A stretch of 5,839 nucleotides of DNA from Candidatus Woesearchaeota archaeon (lineage in GTDB: Archaea; Nanobdellota; Nanobdellia; Woesearchaeales; UBA12501), in the NCBI GenBank assembly GCA_026394915.1, contig JAPLZS010000092.1, positions 1 through 5,839 of the forward strand, read 5' to 3'. Under the pieces are notes generated by a model, which saw only the letters and a list, made by a program, of their open reading frames with translations, did not search any database and had not been told where the DNA came from. The translations under genes were made by a program, and so were the position numbers. This document shows, piece after piece, positions 1-4,462 of the stretch (within the stretch, counting starts at the first letter, position 1; each line of letters opens with the position of its first letter).

Positions 1-236
1 CTTTTTGCAGCATTTATCTTGTCTTTGTCAGGTATTGATTCTTCTGGCCTTGTAACAACCCTGCATATCTGGTCGCAAGTTACTGACCAGTTGCCATATG
101 CCCAGAATGTTTCTGCAGGAACTGGCTCATCATATCCTTCTTCTTCCTGCAATATAATCTTTGCTGAAAGATCTCCTCTTAATCTCCAGACTTCATTGAC
201 TGCTTCTTCAAGCGATAATCCTTTTTCATCTGCCAT
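1..236 (-). CDS. small hypothetical protein, C-terminus beyond window edge
   Basis: The reading frame opens with ATG at 236-234 and stays open for 78 codons to the window edge, so the gene is 3'-truncated. The start follows the stop of the upstream gene (TGA at 243-241) after 4 bp. A GGTGA ribosome-binding site lies 4 nt before the ATG and overlaps that stop, so translation is probably coupled. The visible part is acidic and soluble, with no signal peptide or membrane segment. Residues 7-31 look like a helix. Residues 43-60 are aromatic (W45, W50) and contain a C-x-x-C pair (C54, C57, in TCDQIC), which could bind metal or form a disulfide. I do not recognise the family. It is the fifth gene of the SDR-radical SAM-Lrp operon; whether it is a partner or a substrate of the radical SAM enzyme is open. 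Confidence 0.75.
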   Translation of the reverse strand, partial: MADEKGLSLEEAVNEVWRLRGDLSAKIILQEEEGYDEPVPAETFWAYGNWSVTCDQICRVVTRPEESIPDKDKINAAK

Positions 237-240
237 TTTC

Positions 241-663
241 TCACCGCCTTCCCTCATTTTCTGAGAGCTTTCTATATTTATCCAATGTCTTGGTTATATC
301 ATTTGAATCCCTGAACTCACGGAAAATCCCTGTTGCATCTGATTTAGGCATATTTGTGCCTGAAAAACTTCTTGAGTATATTTCCTCTACAAACTCATCT
401 ACTGGATCAACTGTGTATACTATTACATCACAACGCTCATCAGGCTCTTTCTTCACTTCCCTGACTTCTATTAGATAATGAATGCCTTCTTTCTCTTTGA
501 GAGTGAATCCCTCAAAATAAGGGCCAGGATCAGTCTCATCTGCTGACTTCCCATTGTCAAGATAGACCTGATACATCACATTTGGCCTCATTCTTCTTGC
601 GAGCACATTTCCCATTACAATGCTTTTCAGCTTTTGTTCAATAGTGTCATCATTTCTTTCCAT
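241..663 (-). CDS. hypothetical protein, 140 aa
   Basis: This is a complete frame from ATG (663-661) to TGA. An AAGGT ribosome-binding site lies 6 nt before the ATG. It starts 17 bp after the stop of the Lrp-type gene and ends 4 bp before the next start, so it is the fourth gene of the operon. The protein is strongly charged and soluble, with no signal peptide or membrane helix. By eye it has a basic helix at about residues 8-26, beta-strand-like stretches at 29-36, 60-70 and 77-86 (LIEVREV, CDVIVYTVD), and a charged C-terminal helix at about 120-135. This could be a small alpha/beta domain. There is only one cysteine (C78) and no catalytic motif that I recognise, so no function is assigned. 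The plus-strand frame over 290-478 is a shadow of this gene. Confidence 0.8.
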   Translation of the reverse strand: MERNDDTIEQKLKSIVMGNVLARRMRPNVMYQVYLDNGKSADETDPGPYFEGFTLKEKEGIHYLIEVREVKKEPDERCDVIVYTVDPVDEFVEEIYSRSFSGTNMPKSDATGIFREFRDSNDITKTLDKYRKLSENEGRR

Positions 664-680
664 ATTCTTACCTTATTCTG

Positions 681-1115
681 TCATTCTGGCATAAACCTCT
701 CCTTGTCCTCGACTTTTAATATTTGGAACGAACTTATATCGACTGGATATTTTGATCTGATGTTCTCTATCCATCTGACAAATTCATAGCTGTCTTTGCA
801 CACTATCTCCAATAAAAAAGTGAAGTTTGAGTTTGTGTGGTATATCGAGCTTATGCTCCTGTCCTCTTTCATGCAGTCCAGGAATTCCTGCTTTGCATTG
901 CCATTGACTTTCACAGCAAGCATATGATGCGAAAGATAGCCCAGCGCAGGATAATCCAGCAGTGATGATCTTTTTATCACATACTTCCTGTCTATCTTCC
1001 TTATCTTGTCTGCGACTGTCGATACAGGAAGCTTCATCTCCCTTGCTATCGCAGAGACATTGACCCTTTTTCCGTGCCTGAGGCACTTTATGATCTCTTT
1101 TTCGTTGGGGTTCAT
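681..1115 (-). CDS. Lrp/AsnC-family transcriptional regulator
   Basis: This is a DNA-binding regulator of 144 residues, close to the usual Lrp/AsnC length of about 140-160. Residues 5-45 form the N-terminal winged helix-turn-helix (NEKEIIKCL, then VSAIAREMKLPVSTVADKIRKID). Residues 63-135 fit the RAM ligand-binding and oligomerisation domain (HMLAVKVNG, then NFTFLLEIVCKDSYEFVRWI). Lrp proteins work as dimers or octamers that sense small molecules, often amino acids. In the RAM loop the usual G-x-[YF]-D is replaced by S96-N-F-T99, so the ligand may be unusual or absent. The frame extends upstream to 1187, but ATG 1115-1113 is preferred: it has an AGGT site 6 nt upstream that follows the stop of the radical SAM gene, leaving a 7-bp gap. 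Siroheme decarboxylases share this fold, but nothing specific to them is seen. It may control its own operon. Confidence 0.85.
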   Translation of the reverse strand: MNPNEKEIIKCLRHGKRVNVSAIAREMKLPVSTVADKIRKIDRKYVIKRSSLLDYPALGYLSHHMLAVKVNGNAKQEFLDCMKEDRSISSIYHTNSNFTFLLEIVCKDSYEFVRWIENIRSKYPVDISSFQILKVEDKERFMPE

Positions 1116-1122
1116 TTTATAC

Positions 1123-2262
1123 CTACACAAAAATTGAATCATGCGATTCCCTATCCTGCACAAGATATTTTGTGATGTCAGGACCATATTCCCTGTGAAG
1201 CCTCATTGCAGCATTGAGTATTGCATTCTCATTGTACCTTGTGCATCCCTGATTCTCGCAGGAATATGCAAGCTGCCTCTTCACCCGTTCTTCTGAATGC
1301 CATACCCTATCAAAATCCCCTCTTTTCTTTATCTTCCCTATTATAGCAGAATCCCTGCCCCTGTTATCAGTGCATTTGTAGAGATTCCCATCTGATCCCA
1401 CAAGCGTGAAAATAAATCCTGATGGGCATGGTGAATAAGCCATGTTCTGGACAGAGTTATATTCCTCTCTTGTTATGTCTCCAGAAACAAGCATCATCCT
1501 AAGCGGTTTCATCGATATGCCCCTTATTATGCCCTTTTCATGATCAGAATAATCATACCTTTTCTTTGTCGTCGGGCTTCTTGCAGGAAGAAGAAGATGC
1601 GTGCTTACGCCAGATTCCTCGCATCCTTCAACTATCTCATATAATCCGTCAATATTAGGAAGGAATCCATCCTGCCTGGATTCCTGCGGGAATACTACAG
1701 TAGACACGAAAACAGGAACGCCTTTTGATGAGATATATTTTATGTTGCTGAATATTTTATCAAGAGAATAGTTTACGCCAACCTGTTCTGCATAATCAGC
1801 CCTGCCTGCATTGATCGATATCCTCAATACAGACCCAGGAATCTTGTATGCTTCTATGACATCATCCAGATAATTGCCTAAAAGGCTGCCATTTGTGACT
1901 GTTTTTAGGGGTATGTTATGCTGTATGCTCTTCTCCAATGCTTTCTTTATGCCTGCACGGTATGTGAAGACTTCGCCGCCCATGGTCATTATTCCCCTCA
2001 CTCCATGCTCTTTGCTGTAATCAAAAATATCCTCTATCAGATCCAAAGATAATTTTGCAGAATCTTTCCTGTTTATCGCTCCTTCATCAACACAGCCTAT
2101 GCATTTGTAATTGCATTTCCATGTCAGGTCTATGACTATAAATGAAGGAGGTATCCTGGCAAGGTCTTCTGGCTTGAAGTCAGAGGTTATTATGCCCCTT
2201 ATTCTCTCGCGGTTATCCTCTGCGAAAACTGCCTTTTCCTTGAATGTGAATGCATCGCTCAT
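1123..2262 (-). CDS. radical SAM enzyme with SPASM/twitch-like C-terminus
   Basis: The protein has 379 residues from ATG 2262-2260. The radical SAM core covers about residues 40-250. It has the cluster motif C50-NYK-C54-IG-C57 (CxxxCxxC), which binds the [4Fe-4S] cluster that cleaves S-adenosylmethionine, and the GGE motif at 95-97 (MTMGGEVF), which contacts the SAM amino group. The C-terminal part carries further cysteines: C279 in SPCPSG, C297 in NLYKC, C335 and C340 in YSCENQGC. This spacing resembles a SPASM or shortened twitch domain holding an auxiliary cluster. Such enzymes often modify peptides or carry out dehydrogenations and anaerobic maturation steps; the substrate here is unknown. 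A longer start at 2307 would overlap the SDR gene by 29 bp, so 2262 is preferred: it lies 16 bp after that gene's stop, with a GGGGGGAT purine run upstream as a weak ribosome-binding site. Confidence 0.88.
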   Translation of the reverse strand: MSDAFTFKEKAVFAEDNRERIRGIITSDFKPEDLARIPPSFIVIDLTWKCNYKCIGCVDEGAINRKDSAKLSLDLIEDIFDYSKEHGVRGIMTMGGEVFTYRAGIKKALEKSIQHNIPLKTVTNGSLLGNYLDDVIEAYKIPGSVLRISINAGRADYAEQVGVNYSLDKIFSNIKYISSKGVPVFVSTVVFPQESRQDGFLPNIDGLYEIVEGCEESGVSTHLLLPARSPTTKKRYDYSDHEKGIIRGISMKPLRMMLVSGDITREEYNSVQNMAYSPCPSGFIFTLVGSDGNLYKCTDNRGRDSAIIGKIKKRGDFDRVWHSEERVKRQLAYSCENQGCTRYNENAILNAAMRLHREYGPDITKYLVQDRESHDSIFV

Positions 2263-2278
2263 ATTGTTGCATCCCCCC

Positions 2279-2983
2279 TCATCTTGCCCTCTCCAAGATG
2301 ATATCATTGATATGAACAGAATTATAGCATGTTGACCTGTAGACTATCTCAGCAACCTCTTCAGGCCTCATTGTCTTTTCAATCTCACTGTGCCCCCCTA
2401 CACTGTTATGAAAAGACGTATGCATTCCTGCTGGATAGACTCCTATGACCCTTATGTTATCCTTCTTTGCGTCCATCCTCAGGCAGTCTGTGAATCCTTT
2501 CATCCCATATTTTGATGCAGAATACAATGAATTGTTCTCTTCCGGATTCAAGCCTGATTTAGAATTTATGTTTATGATCATGCCTCCTCCCCTGGCAGCA
2601 AGGTGAGGGTATATCTTGCCTGTAAGCTTTATTGCAGAAACAAGATTCACATTGAGAAGATAACTTATCTCTTTCTCATCAAATGAGCTCACATATCCTT
2701 TTGAGATTATTGCAGCATTATTTATTAAGACAGAAACATCATTTCCTCTTGCCGCTTCTGCTAATCTCTCAAGAGTCAAGCTGTCTGTCAGGTCTCCCTG
2801 CACTATCTTGCATAATACATCTTTTCCTCGATTTGATTCAAGGATTCTCTGCCTGACCCTTTGCAAGTCCTGTATGTCTCTTCCATGCAGTATAACTCCC
2901 TGATAATCTCTGGAAAAGATTATTGCAAGAGACTCTCCAAGGCCTTTGCTTGATCCGGTTATCAAAACTGATCCATCAGCCAT
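2279..2983 (-). CDS. short-chain dehydrogenase/reductase (SDR), classical NADP(H) type
   Basis: This is a cytosolic oxidoreductase of 234 residues with a Rossmann fold. All the classical SDR landmarks are present: the cofactor loop TGSSKGLG (9-16), D64 for adenine, NNAA (88-91), N112, and the catalytic triad S141, Y154 and K158 in YSASK, followed by PAGMHT (184-189). K13 in the glycine loop and R35 after the second strand suggest NADP(H) rather than NAD(H). The substrate cannot be read from these motifs; the classical family covers sugars, polyols, ketoacyl groups and many other alcohols and ketones. The frame also has an upstream TTG at 3001, but a strong GGAGG (2996-2992) lies between it and ATG 2983-2981 with 8-nt spacing, so ATG is the true start. 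It is the first gene of the five-gene operon and probably carries the operon's promoter. Confidence 0.9.
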   Translation of the reverse strand: MADGSVLITGSSKGLGESLAIIFSRDYQGVILHGRDIQDLQRVRQRILESNRGKDVLCKIVQGDLTDSLTLERLAEAARGNDVSVLINNAAIISKGYVSSFDEKEISYLLNVNLVSAIKLTGKIYPHLAARGGGMIININSKSGLNPEENNSLYSASKYGMKGFTDCLRMDAKKDNIRVIGVYPAGMHTSFHNSVGGHSEIEKTMRPEEVAEIVYRSTCYNSVHINDIILERAR

Positions 2984-2991
2984 ATCATTTT

Positions 2992-2996
2992 CCTCC
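2992..2996 (-). promoter_or_regulatory. Shine-Dalgarno site fixing the SDR start
   Basis: GGAGG lies 8 nt before ATG 2983 and downstream of the alternative TTG at 3001. It therefore excludes the longer start. It is the strongest ribosome-binding site of the operon. Confidence 0.8.
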
Positions 2997-3027
2997 GTCA
3001 ATCTAACAATCCGTTACGTCAATTTAA

Positions 3028-3037
3028 CATATATATC
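3028..3037 (-). promoter_or_regulatory. TATA-box region of the SDR operon
   Basis: On the minus strand GATATATATG forms an AT-only core (3036-3029) preceded by purine-containing GGATA, as expected for a TATA box with a BRE. Transcription would start roughly 25 nt downstream, near 3007. This leaves a leader of about 20-25 nt that includes the GGAGG site. The surrounding DNA is AT-rich, so the exact box is uncertain: TTATATCG at 3048-3041 is a weaker alternative. Confidence 0.5.
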
Positions 3038-3051
3038 TATCCGATATAATT

Positions 3052-3067
3052 GATATATTGATATATC
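3052..3067. promoter_or_regulatory. candidate operator, copy 1 (SDR operon side)
   Basis: GATATAT-TG-ATATATC is a perfect 7-bp inverted repeat around a 2-bp centre. Read on the minus strand it is GATATATCAATATATC, matching the plus-strand copy at 3433-3448 at 15 of 16 positions (16 of 17 with the next base). Its centre lies about 27 bp upstream of the centre of the proposed SDR TATA box. In archaea, a site in this position commonly binds an activator that recruits TBP or TFB, or a repressor acting next to the BRE. A related degenerate unit (ATTATATC) follows it toward the gene. Confidence 0.55.
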
Positions 3068-3092
3068 ATTTTTCATGACAGGGGGATATAGC

Positions 3093-3195
3093 TCACGCTG
3101 TATCGTTTTGTTTCCGGTAAAATCACGCACTTTTCCGCAAATTTCACGGTTTAATGAAAATTTGCAGTCTAACCTGATAAAAATACTGAGCGTGA
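3093..3195. repeat. cluster of TCACG words in the intergenic core
   Basis: TCACGC occurs at 3093-3098 and 3123-3128, TCACGG at 3144-3149, and the reverse complement GCGTGA at 3190-3195. The outermost copies form a 7-bp inverted repeat, TCACGCT (3093-3099) with AGCGTGA (3189-3195). These words stand out in AT-rich surroundings. The last one sits just upstream of a TATA-like box at 3200. They may be a second set of regulator sites, but four short matches in about 100 bp could also be chance. Confidence 0.3.
3137..3165. repeat. hairpin-forming inverted repeat
   Basis: GCAAATTT (3137-3144) pairs exactly with AAATTTGC (3158-3165). Two further pairs (CA with TG) form if A3157 is bulged, leaving an 8-nt loop. 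No T-run follows, so it does not look like a terminator. Its role is unknown: it may be an operator arm or an RNA structure, if transcribed. Confidence 0.4.
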
Positions 3196-3199
3196 CATG

Positions 3200-3207
3200 T
3201 TTAAATA
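3200..3207 (+). promoter_or_regulatory. additional TATA-like box in the intergenic region
   Basis: TTTAAATA at 3200-3207, extended to TTTAAATACA, is identical over 10 bases to the box before the AbrB-PhoU gene at 3461-3470. A start near 3226 would give either a long leader (about 260 nt) for AbrB-PhoU or a separate short RNA. A GAGGT at 3235-3239 follows, but no ATG, GTG or TTG stands at a usable distance. The sequence from there to 3430 is AT-rich, and I see no convincing gene in it. Confidence 0.35.
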
Positions 3208-3432
3208 CATTGCCAACATAAAAACAGAAAAAAAGAGGTAATAGGATCATATCAAGAGATAATATAAGCATTATTTTTACAGCAGATATCTCTGAAAAAT
3301 ATGAAAACTGTGCTTTTAGCGCGAATGGATGCATTCTGCAGACATTATATCTACTACAAAATTATGGGAAATTGAGTTTAATGAATTCAAATTTTCAGCA
3401 GATTGCATTTCATTATAACCTGCAAAAATTAA

Positions 3433-3448
3433 GATATATCAGTATATC
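3433..3448. promoter_or_regulatory. candidate operator, copy 2 (AbrB-PhoU side)
   Basis: GATATATCAGTATATC is the same near-palindrome as at 3052-3067. Its half-sites are GATATAT and GTATATC, with one mismatch to perfect symmetry. It can also be read as a tandem repeat of RTATATCA. The same-strand alignment with copy 1, including the following CATTTT, matches at 18 of 21 bases. Its centre lies 24 bp upstream of the AbrB-PhoU TATA-box centre, close to the 27 bp on the other side. Confidence 0.55.
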
Positions 3449-3453
3449 ATTTT

Positions 3454-3468
3454 AGAAAGATTTAAATA
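3454..3468 (+). promoter_or_regulatory. BRE/TATA promoter of the AbrB-PhoU gene
   Basis: TTTAAATA (3461-3468) is a good archaeal TATA box, and the purine run AGAAAGA (3454-3460) just before it fits a BRE. Counting about 25-27 nt from the box centre puts the transcription start near 3488-3492, at or next to the start codon. The mRNA should therefore be leaderless or nearly so. Confidence 0.65.
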
Positions 3469-3485
3469 CAAAAACGGGCCATCAT

Positions 3486-4457
3486 GTGCTGGGAGTGGTC
3501 AATATAAAAAGGAAAGTCATCAAGCAGGGCAATGGGACGCTGACTATAACGCTGCCCAAGGGATGGACTGATGATATTGGGCTTACAGGCAATGACGAAG
3601 TGGATATAACTCCCAACCAGAACAATCTGATTGTAACCCCCAACAAACCCCAAAAACAAAAAAAAATATCTATCGATGTCGACAAGTTCGAGAGGCTTTC
3701 ATTCGCAAAATTCCTCATAGCGTGCTATGAGCAAGGATTTGATACTATAGATATGCATTTTACGAAATCGCATGTTACTTCATGGAGAGGGGGCAAGGAG
3801 GACATCAGCAAAGTGATAAATTTCTTTGTCACAAGGCTTATAGGATTTGAGGTCCTGAGTCAGACAAAGAATAGGGTGAGCATCGGCAACATCTCAGAAA
3901 AATATCTGAAATTTGACAGCATATTATCAAGGATATTTTTCCTTATAGAGGAATACTTCACTAATCTCATAAATGCTTTTGAGACAAATGACTATGCTTC
4001 CCTAAAAGAAAGCCAGATACAGCATGACAACATCACAAAATTGATAGCCCTTGGATCGAGAATAATATATGATTCTCCGGAATTCTCAAAAGTCGAGGCT
4101 ATGAATCTTGTAACTATACTCAATCTGCTTGATAAGATAACCGATTTTATAAGGGATGCATACAGGAACACTTCATTGTACAACAAGAAAATCAGCAGAA
4201 ATACCCTGGATCTTGCTGTAAATGCATTCAAATTCTTAGAGTTATATAGGCATTTCTTCAATAAGTTCAGTTATGAAGAGATAAACAAGCTTGATGATCT
4301 GAGGGGGGAGGTTAAAGATTTACATATCCAATGCGTGGCAAAGGTACCCAAGGAGTCAGCAATCAATTCAAACTTTGATGCTCTTGTAGACACCCTACAT
4401 GGGGCCATCAAGCCCAGAATCGCATTAGAGCTTGCAAAAGGTAAATTGGGGAATTGA
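3486..4457 (+). CDS. AbrB-domain PhoU-like regulator (phosphate uptake regulator family)
   Basis: The protein has 323 residues from GTG 3486. Residues 6-52 form an AbrB/MazE/SpoVT-type swapped-hairpin DNA-binding domain (KRKVIKQGNGTLTITLPKGW, then GLTGNDEVDI). Residues 140-320 are helical and PhoU-like. L-D216-K-I-T-D220 corresponds to the metal-binding [ED]xxxD motif of PhoU, with Asp for the usual Glu; the matching position of the other helical repeat (QHDNITKL) lacks it. PhoU proteins relay phosphate status to uptake systems and kinases; archaeal fusions probably act directly on DNA. No phosphate transporter is visible here, so a phosphate role rests on family membership. GTG 3495 (MVNIKRKV) is an alternative start fitting the predicted transcription start slightly better. 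Neither start has a well-spaced ribosome-binding site. The gene diverges from the SDR operon and may bind the shared operator. Confidence 0.85.
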   Translation: MLGVVNIKRKVIKQGNGTLTITLPKGWTDDIGLTGNDEVDITPNQNNLIVTPNKPQKQKKISIDVDKFERLSFAKFLIACYEQGFDTIDMHFTKSHVTSWRGGKEDISKVINFFVTRLIGFEVLSQTKNRVSIGNISEKYLKFDSILSRIFFLIEEYFTNLINAFETNDYASLKESQIQHDNITKLIALGSRIIYDSPEFSKVEAMNLVTILNLLDKITDFIRDAYRNTSLYNKKISRNTLDLAVNAFKFLELYRHFFNKFSYEEINKLDDLRGEVKDLHIQCVAKVPKESAINSNFDALVDTLHGAIKPRIALELAKGKLGN

Positions 4458-4462
4458 GAGAT

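Noticed and set aside
19..264. Plus-strand 81-codon frame near the window start
   Set aside because: It is the shadow of the minus-strand small gene, whose ATG, GGTGA site and 4-bp spacing to the upstream stop make it the real one.
1116..1187. Upstream starts at 1187 and 1142 for the Lrp-type protein
   Set aside because: These lie inside the radical SAM gene. The extra residues do not belong to the Lrp fold, and ATG 1115 has a well-spaced AGGT.
681..2262. Radical SAM plus AsnC-like pair as alternative heme biosynthesis (AhbA-D)
   Set aside because: The AsnC-like protein has an ordinary helix-turn-helix and no siroheme decarboxylase signature that I could see. Only one such protein is present and no other heme genes accompany it.
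2263..2307. ATG at 2307 adding 15 residues to the radical SAM protein
   Set aside because: It would overlap the SDR gene by 29 bp, and the extra residues are simply the SDR 3' end read in another frame. ATG 2262 fits the operon spacing.
2984..3001. TTG start at 3001 adding six residues to the SDR protein
   Set aside because: The GGAGG site lies downstream of this codon and is ideally placed for ATG 2983. Classical SDRs also need only a few residues before the first strand.
3014..3334. Minus-strand open frame of 106 codons in the divergent intergenic region
   Set aside because: It covers the SDR promoter and candidate operator, has no clear ribosome-binding site, and its composition looks like translated AT-rich DNA. 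It is treated as a chance frame.
3222..3455. Plus-strand open frame of about 77 codons before AbrB-PhoU
   Set aside because: There is no ATG, GTG or TTG near the upstream GAGGT, and the frame runs through the AbrB-PhoU operator. It is kept only as part of the intergenic finding.
3486..3718. Minus-strand frames opposite the start of AbrB-PhoU (3462-3659 and 3482-3718)
   Set aside because: These are shadows of the AbrB-PhoU coding sequence, with no ribosome-binding sites and low-complexity translations.
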